NCBI GenBank assembly: GCA_014905825.1
Contig: JACGCN010000086.1
Coordinates: forward strand, 1-64,000
Direction: 5' to 3'
Source of the DNA: Lyophyllum atratum
Taxonomy: Eukaryota > Basidiomycota > Agaricomycetes > Agaricales > Lyophyllaceae
Length of the DNA stretch: 64,000 nt
The notes under the pieces were generated by a model. That model worked only from the letters and a program-made list of their open reading frames with translations, did no database searches and had not been told where the DNA came from. Position 1 is the stretch's first letter. Every line of letters begins with the position of its first letter. The position numbers and the translations under genes are program-made. Of this stretch, positions 1 through 12,030 are shown piece after piece.

Positions 1-287
1 GTGAGCTCATGACCTCCAAATGTCAGAAAACAAGCTTTTGATTGGTCTTCGGCGCGAGTTATGGAGAATCAATAGTTCTATGCTGAACTTTGCATTCGAG
101 AGGAGTGTGATCATCGTCGAGATCCATTATATAGATGGGTAGTTCTTCATTGCAATTGGCTGTATGGGAAAAGATAGATTGGGTTTGAGAGTCCGGAAGA
201 CAGTTAACGCCATGTCACAATAATCGTGACGCGACTTTCCATCCCAACTTGAACTTACCCACACGACCAACCTCGTTCCCCGCAATT

Positions 288-865
288 ATGTCTGGAGCAG
301 CAGCATCCGCAGGAGCGTCCAGGTTCACATCGTTCATGAACCATCCCGCAGGTATATAACTCGCGATGCACCCCCCTTGCACCCGCCTCACCATCAGAAA
401 TTAGGCCCGAAAACCGTGTTCTTCTGGGCACCACTAATGAAATGGTGTCTCGTTGCTGCTGGCCTGAAGGACATGTCAAGACCAGCTGACAAGCTTAGTA
501 TGTCCCAGAATCTGGGTAAGGCCTTTTTGTCACTCCACGACTCTCGCTTATTGACGCAATGGATTCATTAATTGATAAACACAACAGCTCTCGCTGGAAC
601 AGGGCTCATCTGGGTGCGCTACTCCTTGGTTATCACTCCGGTGAACTATAGCTTGGCAGCTGTGAGTAACTTCAAGATTTACGGAATGGTAACTTCAATA
701 GCGTTGATTACTAGGTGAACTTCTTTGTTGGGCTTTCTGGACTCACACAACTGGGACGCATTGCGAAGTGAGTCTTTATAACCTACTTTGGGTAGTGAGT
801 CCCTGACGATCCCACCCAGTCATCGCATGAAGCAGGCGGAGGAGGCGAAGAAAGTACCCTCTTAA
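288..865 (+). CDS. MPC2: Mitochondrial pyruvate carrier subunit, MPC2-type
   Basis: Five exons (288-351, 405-515, 588-661, 715-767, 820-865) join in phase to 115 residues, the usual size for the family. The start at 288 opens a short Ala/Ser-rich leader. Next comes the family block GPKTVFFWAPLMKW, then SRPADKLSMSQN, the segment WVRYSLVITPVNYSL, and VNFFVGLSGLTQLGRI, which matches the MPC2 helix layout. Known role of the family: MPC1/MPC2 hetero-oligomers in the inner mitochondrial membrane import pyruvate into the matrix. Residues after the last helix are charged (Lys/Glu-rich), as is common. No MPC1 partner gene is visible here. I am confident of the family; assignment to MPC2 rather than MPC1 rests on the FFWAP and RPADKLS signatures. 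Confidence 0.92.
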
Positions 866-997
866 GCTGAACACCTCATACTTGGATTTAATAGACTGTT
901 TTTGGAACCATTAAAAGTCGTTGACTGAATATACAGATTGAGTGCTACTACCAATACAAGGGACCCATAACCCATCGAAACCGCCATGACTTGAATT

Positions 998-1811
998 CTA
1001 TCGAGAACGTGAACTGCCTGCTTTGGTCTTCGGTTGCTTCTCTCCGCCTTTGCTTTCTGAATCCACCGTGTCTGTTGGTGTGCCACCTTCCACGACGCCC
1101 TTGACCGCCTTCCACCAACCGCTCTCTTTCACATATTTGCCAGTAGTCCCAAAATATCACTGATAACATTCTGCGCATCTGTATTCCCTTGACTCTCGTC
1201 GTACTGCCACTCGCGATGCCGCTCAAATGACTCCCAAGGTTTCGGCTTTCTTTTCTCTCCTCGTGTGCGCAACGGTTTTGCTTGTGATCGCGATCGTGAG
1301 CTCCTACCATTCCGCTTTTGCCTTGGGTGTAATCGAGAACGATGCCTCTGATAGTTGACATCAAACCGTAGGCCGCTACTCCATTCCCGTTCGCATTTGC
1401 ATTGCCCATAACCCATGCCAATGCAGCTACGAAGGTACCGAAGAGAGTGCCCCATTTGACAAGGAAGACACTGGTTCGAAGCATCCAAGTTGTGGTACGG
1501 TAAAAACTGACAAGAGCGAGGTATGCCGCTAAGAGAGTGATGAGCGGTGGTAGTAGTTTTTGGGCGTCCCATTCGAATGGATTTGTTGACAGTAGGGGCG
1601 TGATGAGCGCATAGACGGCAGTGAGCACCGCGAGGCAGTGAGACAGGGCGTTGATGAGGAAGGAGTAGAGCGGTTGCGGAAGCGTATCTGACAGATATGA
1701 TAGGACTGGATCGAGGAAATCTGGGAGCATCATGCTGAGGTCGGGCATGTTCGTTGTAGCTGGCGATGAAGGAGATGCCAGTGCCGCAGATGTCTGCCAC
1801 CGCCAAGCCAC
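998..1811 (-). CDS. Apq12-like nuclear-envelope membrane protein (tentative)
   Basis: A long open frame starts at 1811; a second in-frame Met at 1748 (MPDLSMMLPDFLDP) may be the real start. The first ~150 residues hold two or three hydrophobic helices around LYSFLINALSHCLAVLTAVY, LLPPLITLLAAYLALVSFY and VKWGTLFGTFVAALAWV. The natural C-terminal tail seems to lie in other frames: PWESFERHREWQYDE, then ISDILG, then ESGWWKAVKGVVEGG, ending at the stop at 998-1000. At least two short introns must therefore join the pieces; I could not fix their borders. The layout resembles basidiomycete proteins annotated as nuclear pore assembly and biogenesis (Apq12), which act in the ER/nuclear envelope membrane. 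That family call is from memory and moderate. The gene is convergent with the pyruvate carrier gene. Confidence 0.5.
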
Positions 1812-2174
1812 CGCCGACGTGGAAGCCGCGGGGTCAGCTGACTATACCTTGCCACGTGACGTACTTCGTTGATCTGAGACATAAATTCAAAGAATGTGAC
1901 ATGTCAGTTCTTTGTGACCGGCGGCATTCGAGCTAAATGGAGTATAAATAGGTATAAATCTGGGGTGCATAAATCAAGCCAATCAGAGCATGGAAGGCAA
2001 AGGCCGGCACGCCTAATATGGACGTTCAAAATCAATTTCTCACAGCGACGGTAATAAATAGTGATAAACAGTCCGACGTATAAGTTCCCTCCAGAAGACT
2101 CTTCCCCTCTCAGCCTCCTCCCTCTCCTACACCTAGGAGTGCCTCGTCTCCTATATACCACAACTCACTTACCC
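1812..2174. other. Divergent intergenic region
   Basis: 363 bp between the Apq12-like gene (minus strand) and the small acidic protein gene (plus strand), so it probably holds both promoters. A CT-rich tract lies at about 2089-2140, just ahead of the plus-strand start. I see no reading frame that looks coding. Confidence 0.5.
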
Positions 2175-2848
2175 ATGGCTGTGAAAAGAAAATATGACCT
2201 CGAATCCGACGATGTTGCGCCCAATGTATGTTCCGCTATCTCTTCCCACTTGGTAACCGCTCATCGTCCTCCAGAACGCGAAACAGCTCAAATTGATTCC
2301 TTTCCCAAATGCTGACTCTGACGATGATGTGCTTATGTGCGATGCTGAGCCCCTTTATCCTGAACTTCACCACTCTCGTTTGCCGTCCAATGTCAGCTCA
2401 ACGTCGTCGGACGGCTCCAGCTCCTCCCTTACCAATTCTCGTATGTATATCACAACTACGTTGACGTCGACGAGATTAACAAGTAGAGTTCAGCGGCTTA
2501 CCCTTCCTTCGACCTTTACCCGTTGCCGTTCTTCAACTCGGAGGGTTCCGTCAACCCTAACTCCCACAATTATGCTCATTACGCCACTCAATCTCCTACG
2601 ACGCCACCAGTCGGCCTGCTGCAACCGACCGGCTCATTCACGCACCATGGGTAGGTTCAGGCTTGCGGCGGTCGATTGACTTCTTGCAACCATTGCTAAC
2701 AATGTCCTTGACGTCTTTTCATTCTAGCACGGGCTGTTCCCAGGTACCCAAATTGCGTGTTGCTTGCGCCCCAGGATTAAATGGCCAACGGACAATGTGG
2801 AGTTTCTGTGAACAATGTGGTGCTATCTCGATGGTTGAAAACGACTAA
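2175..2848 (+). CDS. Small acidic/Ser-rich protein with C-terminal Cys motif, function unknown
   Basis: Four exons (2175-2225, 2275-2440, 2494-2650, 2728-2848) join in phase to about 164 residues. The start MAVKRKYDLESDD is lysine-rich then acidic. A second acidic patch (NADSDDDVLMCDAEP) and a Ser-run follow. The last exon ends VPKLRVACAPG ... RTMWSFCEQCGAISMVEND, with a CxxC (CEQC) near the C-terminus and one further Cys about 18 residues before it. I do not recognise the family. The strongest sign that it is a real gene is that three introns with good GT-AG borders all keep the frame. One CxxC is too little to claim a zinc-binding domain. Confidence 0.65.
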
Positions 2849-5007
2849 CACCTCCTGTCAATCGAACACCGCCTCGACAAGTCGAATGCCGCTTCCGCCT
2901 CAACGTCCATGCCCATGTTCTTGCTCATCGTCGACTTCTTGCATTTGCTATACTATTTTTTTTTGCTGATTTTTATTCCTTTCGTACTTCCCATCCAGCT
3001 TTGATATGGCGGTCCCTCTCATGCGCGACGGCCCCTCAGCCCAAGCGGTCTCAGGAATCAGTCAACTCGCTTCATAAGTTATTCGGCGATCCTCCCCTCC
3101 CCCTCTAAGCCATTCGACCTCACCCTATCCACACCATCTACGGCGACACCCCTCGACATATCGCTCTATACTCTACGCCTTGCTTGCGCGTTTTCCTCAA
3201 CCCTCGATTCCGCGCACTTCTTGGTCAAAATACGTCACGACTCGCTATCAGGTGCCCCGGGAATGCTGACACAAAATCAATGCTCTACCTTAGCTCCTGC
3301 CTTGTATATACAAAAAGACACGACTCCTTAGTCACCGCTTGCACTTGTTGTATGATATTGTCGACATTGCATCTTGAATGCAATGCTTTTGATTCTGATA
3401 TAGGCCTCCACAGCTAGAGTGAAGTTTTGAACTTGGCGGGGAAGTGGCCGCGGCATGGCAATTTCGTGACGCGTACGAATAATATGACGTGCTCAGCATC
3501 CAGAATCCCCCCTTCAGACCTTCAAGAGTCTTGCGAGTCCAGCCACCACCAACATTGACGTCTTGGACTGGGCGTCGACGCCGGTGCTAACAGTTCTCAT
3601 CCGATATGTTCCACTTGCACATGCTTTCCGTTTTGCAGCCTGGCGCTTCTGTCCGCTACTACATCAGTTCAAAGCTTGTGCCTCTAAGCCCTGGACGACA
3701 TACTGATTCGGATATTCTACCAATATCACGGGAATCAACTTGTGTCTAGTTCCTTCAAGTGTCTTTCTGTACAGAGTCTCCGACATGGTGTATATGGAAA
3801 GGCATACGAATCGCTGGTGGAACGTCGCATTTCGCTTGCTTCTGGAGCAGTCGTTTTTTTCCCCACTTTCCCCGCTGTTTACGCCATCGACACATGATCG
3901 ACACCTTTGGCCTCTGTAATTTATTCCTGACAACATTCCCTCTCATGGCGATATTCTTGCTCATGACCAGCTTTGCACTTTTCCTCGCTGTTTCCGTCCC
4001 AATACCTGGAACATTACTTAACCGCCCTTCACCATGAAACTGGATACTAGAGGATAGCAAGACTCGTGTCGGCGTAATTGCCTTGGGAATGTAACCTTTT
4101 CGAAATGGCATATTCCCCGGGGAAAGGTCCTGTGTCATTCACCGTGAGTACCCGATCAACAAAAATTCCTGTTATGAATAACTAACCTTCTTCAAGGGCA
4201 GTATTCCGCAGAAGCATTCCGTCTCCATGTTCGCGGCAACGGAATGTGCACCCTGCTCAAGTCTTTCACCCAGCACTGACGTTTACGACGGCTATTCTTT
4301 TAATTTCTGCGGTCCTTGTGAGCGACCCCTCCTTCAATACTTTTTCTCCACCGGCACTCACGAGGTCCCGTAGCAGTTTCATTATTGCTATCACGTTCCC
4401 TCCTTTAATAGGCGCTTGCAAACGCCAAGATGTACTTAGCACTGAACACAAGCACGGCAACCTTGCTGATAGCCACATAGACCACCTTTCTTGGTTGGTA
4501 TGCAGCAGGGAAGTATGTCCAGACTCCATAGTGCTTAAGGGCATTTTATCGGTCCATTGTTGGTGTAGGATTCTCCGCTTCGTCGCTGTATCCTCTTAAG
4601 GGCTCTGTCTTTGGACGAGCTTGTCGACAGTCCAAGGTTCAAAATAACTGATCCCCGTTAACCTGCTCCTCACGCTATTCTTACACATATACCGAACATT
4701 ATTTTGCGTCCCGTGTCACATCTACGCGTCGTGTCAACGCAAGCCCCTGCCTCATAGCAGAGTCAAGAGATATATCCTCCGAATCATGACAGGTCCCAAA
4801 TTACCTCCCTTGCATGAGCATAAGGGCAAAGTTGGGAAGTCATATACCGGAAGGTCGAGGAATGTACATGTCTACTGTTACTATAGTTGTGCATGTAATT
4901 GTAGTGATTTTAAGGATACGAAAGTACTTGGTGAACATGCGATTTTGATGGATGAATGCATTCCCGATTTGGAACTCTCTGGGTCTAACACGACCTTGAC
5001 CACCATT
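2849..5007. other. 2.2 kb without a clear gene; possible membrane-protein relic
   Basis: No frame supports a spliced gene. Short plus-strand frames at 3759-4037 and 4246-4599 are hydrophobic (LMAIFLLMTSFALFLAVSVP and TFTTAILLISAVLVSD) but are broken by stops and lack coherent splice signals. They could be the remains of a decayed transporter or membrane protein; no family could be named. The last ~300 bp presumably carry the promoter of the WD40 gene that follows. Confidence 0.3.
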
Positions 5008-6454
5008 ATGCCAGGCCAGACTACACTTCTCCAATATGAAGCGCCGTGTGAGCGTTCTCGATGACACCCTTGACCAGTACGCCTTACTATTCTTCTAGGG
5101 CCTGTTCACAGCCTGGATTGGTGCAAATCAGCGGCCCCTGGGCAGCAGTCACGACCTCGATCAGCATTCCGGCTCGGCATCGCTTCATTCACGGAAAACT
5201 ACAACAACCGTATCGCCATAGTCGGCCTTCAGGATGAGAGAGTACTCGTAGAAGATGATTACACGGATTACCCAGATTTCGTGACGTTGTGCGAGACCGC
5301 ACATGGATATCCGGCGACGAGTCTACAATGGCAGCCAACGTCCGGCCATGCATGGGCCCAGAACTCATCGTCCACGGAACTGCTCGCTACGACGGGAGAT
5401 TCACTTCGAGTTTACGAATACAACAGCGACGCTCCTTCGACCGCGTCTAATTATGTCGCTCGGCAACCAAGCACTTCAGGGCACAGCCTCGCTATGAAGA
5501 CAGCTCTTTCTGGAGTGAGTCTTTCCTACCTACCGTTTTACCTGTTCTCTAACATCGGATGTCGTTCAAAGCAGTCCAAAGTACAAACACAATCTACGGG
5601 TGCCCCGTTGACCAATTTTTCATGGAACGAGAAGGCTCCCAGCCTCATTGTCACATCATCTATAGATACCACATGTACCGTGTGGAACATTGAGACATCG
5701 ACAGCCATTACGCAGCTCATTGCTCACGATCGGGAAGTTTATGACGTCGCCTGGCTTCCAGGATCCACCGATATCTTCGTTTCCGTCGGAGCAGATGGGA
5801 GTCTACGCGCATTTGACCTCCGAAGCTTAGAGCATTCAACGATCCTCTACGAAACCCCAGCTCCCAAGAACGTACCCCCGCCTTCCGCATCACCCTCGGC
5901 ATCTGCACGACCGCCGACATCCCCCCTGCTAAGGATCGCATTCAACCCTTCTGATTCAAACTACATGTCAACCTTCCATATGGACGGCAGTGATGTACAG
6001 ATCCTTGATATGCGAAGTCCTGGGCAACCTGTCATGGAGCTGAGAGGCCACCACGCCCAAATAAATGCGTTTGGGTGGGGATCAGCGGAACATCCATTGC
6101 TTGCTACAGCTGGTATGAATCTAGAATTATTAAAGAGAATCTTGCCATGGGATTGACTACTTTCCAGGGGATGATTGTCAGATTCTTTTGTGGGATCTTG
6201 CAAACTTCAACAACACCAACCAAGGGGCCAATTCACCACGGAGCGCTAGTTCCCGACTCAACTCCCCACGACCGGATGCTAAGAAGCGGATAGTTACGGA
6301 ACCTGTCATGGCTTACACGGCGCCAAGTCAAATCACCAACCTCGCATGGTCTCCTCGGATACAGGGGATGACTATGAACACTGGACACTCCACCGTCACG
6401 GGGGAATGGCTGGCCATTGCTTCTGGGAAAACGATCAAGGCATTGAAGGTTTGA
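5008..6454 (+). CDS. WD40-repeat protein, DCAF7/WDR68 (AN11)-like
   Basis: Four exons (5008-5047, 5099-5514, 5575-6112, 6168-6454) join to 426 residues. The first splice rebuilds YEAPWPVHSLDW, matching the conserved N-terminal YEAPW block of WDR68. Next come GIASFTENYNNRI and WD40 blades ending VYEY, CTVWNIE, LRAFDLR, VQILDMR and the block ATAGDDCQILLWDLANF, also typical of WDR68. The C-terminus EPVMAYTAPSQITNLAWSP fits the last blade. Members of this family are seven-bladed adaptors that bind DYRK-type kinases and the DDB1-CUL4 ubiquitin ligase; no partner lies nearby. A Ser/Pro/Ala-rich insert between two blades (about 5865-5925) makes it longer than the human protein (342 residues). The alternative acceptor at 5572 adds one Gln. 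Confidence 0.88.
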
Positions 6455-6694
6455 CCGTTATGCATGTAGACTACATATATCCGTCTATCATCCGTGTTGT
6501 GGAGTGCATTGCTGCTACTTGACGTGAATGTTTCTTTCAAGCAATTGACATCAACGAGCTACTAACGATATGCCCTATCATCCTCATTCATTACACAAAA
6601 GCTCGTATACCACAATCAAACATAAAAATATAGCGACATTACAAATATAGCCCAAAGAACATCTCAAACCAACATACCCCTGAAAGCCAAGTAA

Positions 6695-9125
6695 TCAGAA
6701 CTCAGAGCACGAGATATGCAGAATTGAAACGTACACAATCCCGGCTGTCTGGAGGGTCGACATAAACCCGCAGATCATTGCAGAAAGGGCGATCTTGGCG
6801 ATAATTTTGCTTCGGGACGGCGCAAGGGCACCAAGGACACCGATTTGAATGCCCAGTGAGCCAAGGTTGGCGAAACCACATAGGCCATATGATGCAATGG
6901 TGTAGGCGCGAGGAGAAAGGGGATTGCCCGAGTTCTTCATAATGTCTTGGAGAACAAGGTAAGCTGCAAATTCGTTGGCGACGAGTTTGGTGGCAAAAAG
7001 CTGGGAGACGCGTAAAATCTCCCCGCGGGGGACACTCAAGAAGAAGGTAATTGGGTAGAAAACATAGCCAATGATGAGCTCCAGGGTTAGGTGGTGAATG
7101 CCGAAGCCGCGGCCGACCCAAGTAAGGAGACCATTGATCCTATATATGAGTTTGGAGGTCAGATACGCTTCATTGTTTCCTGATGAAGCCTACGCACGCT
7201 GCGACAAGGGATAAGACAGTCAAGACGTTGGTGCTAGAAAAGGTGTCAAGCTAGTGCTGCGTGCACGGAGGAAGTTATTCTTACAGAATCTGGCCTGCAA
7301 CGACGAGACCAAATACAGCGCCTTGGCTGAAGGCGTGGAGAGCATTTGCCTTCAGAGCCAACCCGTGAGTGGGCGCTCTTGACATAGGAGATAAGACGTA
7401 CCGGTTTGCCTCCCTTCGTATCACCACGGTCAACAGTAACCTGTCCGCGGGTCACGGGCTCTTCGGTTTCCGGCATGCGCATTTTGCTGATTGCTAGAGA
7501 GGCCGGAATGCTCATTACAGAGGACGTCACGAGATTTTGAGCTGGGACTCCAAGACTGATATACGCTGCGAGGACGGAGCCAGCGATAGTAGAAAATCCA
7601 GATGTCATGGTCACATCTTGATACAGAGTTCAGAGAAATGAAATGTTATATAAGGCACATGAGACTCACGGAGCTCAGACGGGGTCATAACTGAGGAGAG
7701 CGGGGGTAAGCTGTTGCTGGCAGATAACGCAATAAGGTACTCACGATCGACATAAGGGCGGACGAGACAAGCGGACTCTCCTTTGTTAAGTCATGAGTTG
7801 ACATTTTATCTTAGAGCATGAGCAAATAACCTTGTCCAATCCAGGGCGAAGCTGCTGCGACGACTGCTTCGGCACCAGAGACGTTCATAAGCTTGAAGAA
7901 CAGCCACGCACTAGAAGAGAATGGTGAACGATTCGATGAGAAATGGCACTAAGCATCACATACAAGTTCTTGATGATCCACTGCATCACGCCGAGATAGT
8001 ACATCATTTGTACGCAGGCAATGAAGAAGATGATGGAGGCGAGCTGATTACGGTCATTGATTGTGAGTTACGGATATCCTGCTCATTTGTGAATCTACGA
8101 CTCACCGTGTTAACAAAGAACCAATGCTTCCCAATTGTTTCCGCATCGAAGAAGAACTGTGCACCTGCTAATCCTTGATTCAAGAAGTCACCCGCGAGGG
8201 TCGCAATCCATTTGAAAATATCGAAGCCGGCGCTTGTCTTGAGCACGAAGAGCGCAATAACTTGCTGGAGGAAAAGGCCGACAATGACGGTAGGCCTGAA
8301 GAACTACGTGAACAATCAGCCATGAGGTTCATTGAAGGGACGGACCAGGGTATCTCGTTGCGTTTGGAAGATGATAGCCAGAAGCAGAATTGGAAAACGG
8401 CGAGTCCAAGGACCGAGATCGCGCGGTCGCCATATGTAGTACCCTATTCAAATGTATTGGAGCATGAATAAGACGTCCGACAAAAGAAAGCATACAGGCT
8501 GAAGTGGGAACCCGAAGGCGGATCCGAATACAATGCCGATAAGACAAAGCCAGCCAATGGCCAATCGCACTGGGTACGATAGCTTATACCAAGGACGTTG
8601 GACGAGTGGAATCCATACGGCTTCGACTGGTCGTGTGACCACAGAGGTGGGGATATAACGGAAGGCTATGATGCTGGGAAGTGGGATGTTCAACACTCGC
8701 GTGAGTATGCTGCTCGATGAGTACTCACGCGATGAATGACCAAGCGAAGAGCGTCTGAACAATCCTGTACGGTACAAATTCGTCTCCAACTTTCCTTGCG
8801 AGAAAAAAAAAACTCACCACCGATGCCGTGTTACTTTAAGAATTGTTGCACTTATCCACCAGCCCAGAATCACTAGAGCGAGAGCGGGCAGAACGAAAGG
8901 TCGTAGCTTGCTGTAGAGAACGCCATGCTGCCCGCGCTCCTCGTCTTCCTCGACAGGCGAATTCACCTCCGGATCTTCGGCAGATTTTTCGTCCGTGTAC
9001 TGTGACTTGTCCTTGGTGAATGATTCCGTGGAGCTGCGCTTGACCACGTCCTGCTCGCGCTGAGTGACAGCGACTGAGGAAGACGCCTTGAGATATGAGT
9101 TCCCTTGGTCTTGGATAAGGGCCAT
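6695..9125 (-). CDS. Concentrative nucleoside transporter (CNT/SLC28 family)
   Basis: A multi-exon gene on the minus strand. The chosen start at 9125 opens [13 protein letters not shown]; an upstream in-frame Met at 9182 is possible. An ~80-residue charged cytoplasmic N-terminus is followed by transmembrane helices beginning [18 protein letters not shown]. The last exon has the diagnostic CNT block: [15 protein letters not shown], then [21 protein letters not shown], then [17 protein letters not shown]. In this family those helices form the nucleoside and cation site; transport is Na+- or H+-coupled uptake of nucleosides at the plasma membrane. The [13 protein letters not shown] motif is intact. 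The 3' ends of this gene and the WD40 gene converge, 240 bp apart. Exon borders in the middle (7150-8790) were not all resolved, but I found no sign of decay. Confidence 0.87.
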
Positions 9126-11179
9126 CTTGTGAATGGACTCAGTGGTCAAGGTTCCGAGAGGGATGATGGCACGGAGAAACACTGAACCGAAAAAGAATCT
9201 CTACTCCCGTTTTAACGTCCCGCATTTCAAGGCAGATACGTGATAAGGGGTTCGGACAGTATCATGTGGTGGTGAGCCACCAAGCTTGCGCCCAGGATGC
9301 GTTCCTGAATGTCGGTTGACCATATCTGAATGCGAAATTGGCATTTTATTGATCTGACTGAACATCGACAACACGATGGAAGAACACGGTAAGCAAAACA
9401 AATTGATCCATGGAGCCCGAACTCCATTTAGGTACATGGACCATACATTTGCTTCATCCGCTAAAACACCGCTGAGCCTGCAAAACGGTTCTGAGGCTTC
9501 AAAATCGCTGCAAAATCTCAAGCTACAGGAGTGCTACGGCACTCCAAATATGTGACCAGTGGTGTTGCAGATTTGTAGCCGGATGATCAAATTGGGAAAC
9601 GGCACGCACCCACATGGCACCTGTACTTCCACATGGACATTGAAAGGGACATCGAGGGACGCTGGAAAGCGGCGCGTGGAAGATAAGCTGTAATGAAGAG
9701 CAACGCCAGGAATCGATTGACAGGTGGCTGAGACTCAGAATACTGTTCCACCAGCGAGTAGAAGGGAGAGGGTCTGTGATGAAACCACCCGTAAGTCTAA
9801 GTTTGGTCGACTTGTACCATAATGTTTGCTTGTGGCTTTTTATGGAAACACGACGGGATGATTTTTTGATGCGGTCATGGAACCTTGCGGCATGGAACAT
9901 TGGACGGTTATGATGGAACTCTCATGTATGATATTTCGCCTGTCTCCCGTGAGCTTACCCCGCAATTGTTACCAACAAGGAGCAACGATCCAGATCTCAT
10001 GGGGAGCAAGATCCGCCTTGAATCTGCATCCGTGCCCGACTGATTCTTGTAAGTCAGGCGGTCGTCGGATGGATCAAGACATTGGGAGTGGTAAGTCAAG
10101 TAGTACGGTCAGGTGGTATAAATTGCTTGTAGGTCCTGCAACGTCCTGCATGTGTGGACGGACACAAGCTTGAAGAACTTGGCCGGAGTACGTTGAGGTA
10201 AACGCAAGGGTGCGAGTCCGCCGTTATCCAATTAATCTATGTACTGAGAATTTCTGTTCGCTGCTTCACAGGTACATAATACTATTAATCAGCCAAGCCT
10301 ATACGACCACTAATGCCATGGACATAAGTAGTGATTTTCTTGAGCGTATGCAATCCTTCCTACCGATCGGTCCTCGATAACTGGGCGATCGACACGCTTC
10401 GACACGGTTCGCTATCGACGGCCATTGAAAAAAGTACTTATCCCAGCTACATGAGTAGTTCCGTTCGTGGTACCTTATGCGCTTGTGCATCTTATCTTCG
10501 ATCTCGCGATCAAGCCAGGGGAAGATAGCTGGTCAACGCGCAGCTCCTTATCGCCCGCTTGCTTGATATCAAGATGCGTCTTGAACGTTTGAACGCTCAT
10601 CAGGCCATTGCGGTGAATGCTATGGAGGACCTATGACAGAGTGATAGAGGATAGGACTTCATTCCTACGGGGCTATGATGGGCTTGTCGCGCAGTATGTA
10701 TATGTAGCCTATCTAGGCGGTAGTGAGGGTTGATGTTGACTTGGACTATGTTGCTAATAGGCCTCAGGGGGTGCGAGGCTGGTCAGGTAACCGGGTTCAA
10801 TGCTATGGCCAAGAGGGTCAGAGGCTAGAGCGACGAACGGCGAGTAAAAATTCGACGAACGCGGTTCGGATGGGGAATAAGATCTGAGAAACAGGTTACA
10901 ATGGACGGTGTTCCATTTGTAGACTCAAATTTAGATATTAGACGACGAATTCTTAGTATTTATGGCTGGACATTGGAGGCTTCGAATCTTCAATCTCGTG
11001 CAGTAGTCCCCCGAAGGGGATTGCAGTTGTTTCTCTCAGTCAAAACGGCGACGCAGGGGGACAGCAGCGGACTATCCCGGCCCGGGCTACGGGACTGGGA
11101 CTGGGACTTCACGTGATTAGGTCTAACCTGGATGGGTCGTCGCGTCGGCGTCCACCTCGGTTCATGATCATTGTCAAGG
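9126..11179. other. 2 kb without a recognisable gene
   Basis: It lies between the divergent starts of the transporter and of PPT1, so its ends carry promoters. Short frames occur on both strands (for example 9523-9900 minus, 9877-10173 plus), but none gives family motifs or coherent splicing. A short frame near 10540-10630 (IARLLDIKMRLERLNAHQAI) looks coil-forming but is isolated. I cannot tell degraded transposon sequence from plain intergenic DNA here. Confidence 0.3.
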
Positions 11180-11625
11180 ATGACGCTGGGGTTTTGTTCC
11201 GTGCTGCTCGTTTTTCTCTCTACCCTTTATGTCTATTATACGAATGCGTCGCCCACTAAGCCTCCACGACCTCTTGTGCTTTGGCACGGTCTAGGTTAAC
11301 TTATCCTTGACTCGGAGTAACAACACTCAGGACTTACTTCTTGATCTGTAGGAGACTCTCACTCGTCGCCGGGGATGATCGAGTTTGCATCTCTCATTAA
11401 AGAAATTCACGCGGGAATTTTCATACATTCTGTTTATATTGAAGAGGATCTAGACAAGGACAGGAAGGCCGGTTTTGTACGTCCATTTCACAGTTCGCGA
11501 TATCGCTATTTACCTTCACATCGGACAGTACGGAAATGTGAACAACCATGTAGAGCTGGTTGCTGATCAGCTAACTGCCATTTCTGAGCTGGAAAATGGG
11601 TTCGACGCCATTGGATTCTCACAAG
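11180..11625 (+). pseudogene. PPT1: Palmitoyl-protein thioesterase, 5' exons (gene split by retrotransposon)
   Basis: Exons 11180-11294, 11352-11476 and 11529-11625 join in phase. The product starts with a hydrophobic signal peptide (LGFCSVLLVFLSTLYVYY). Then follow PLVLWHGLGDSHSSPGM (the oxyanion/HGxGD block of PPT1), YGNVNNHVELV and the nucleophile motif GFSQG. The catalytic Ser codon is in exon 3; the second Gly of GFSQGG is split by the next, phase-1 intron. PPT1 (EC 3.1.2.22) removes thioester-linked palmitate from proteins in lysosome/vacuole. The intron from 11626 should run only 50 nt but now contains a 10-kb retrotransposon plus its duplicated target, so the transcript is probably not joined to the 3' exons. 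I call the gene disrupted in this copy; a second copy or allele elsewhere cannot be excluded. Confidence 0.88.
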
Positions 11626-11664
11626 GTGTCATACCACAAGTTCAGGTTTATGTCGTTGACTAAT

Positions 11665-11669
11665 TCCTC
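11665..11669. repeat. Target-site duplication, left copy (TCCTC)
   Basis: TCCTC directly precedes the 5' LTR. The same five bases follow the 3' LTR at 21744-21748. A 5-bp duplication fits integration by a Ty3/Gypsy integrase. Confidence 0.9.
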
Positions 11670-11898
11670 TGTAGCGCGACGTGACTACCTGTGACGCTGA
11701 GCGGCACGATTACTCACTTTACCCACTCTGCGGTAGTTTCTTTATCCTATCACTTTATAGACCGGGCTCTCGTATATAAAGGGCTGCTTTACGATACGAT
11801 AGCCAGTTTTTGCGAATACAGGACTTACACCAGTTCTTACCTGCGAGACTACCCTCTTGTGTCGTGACGGTTTCCCAATCGGTCACCCTCCCGTCACA
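11670..11898 (+). repeat. 5' long terminal repeat (229 bp)
   Basis: It starts TG and ends CA, as LTRs do. It matches 21516-21743 base for base, except for one extra T in the T-run near 11815. A TATA box (TATATAAA, 11773-11780) sits in the middle and is the likely promoter of the element. Confidence 0.96.
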
Positions 11899-12030
11899 TA
11901 TTTTGAACTGAACAAGTTCTAGCGACTTCTACTCTCGAAAACACTCGACTCGCGTATCCTGGGCACCCTTGGTCTGATCAACCAAGTCATCCACTACCGT
12001 GAGTCAAGCAATCTCTATTGTTACTAAAAA

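Noticed and set aside
1129..1806. Second long minus-strand frame overlapping the Apq12-like gene
   Set aside because: Its N-terminal part is a shadow; only its last ~40 codons appear to be used, as an exon of the gene already listed.
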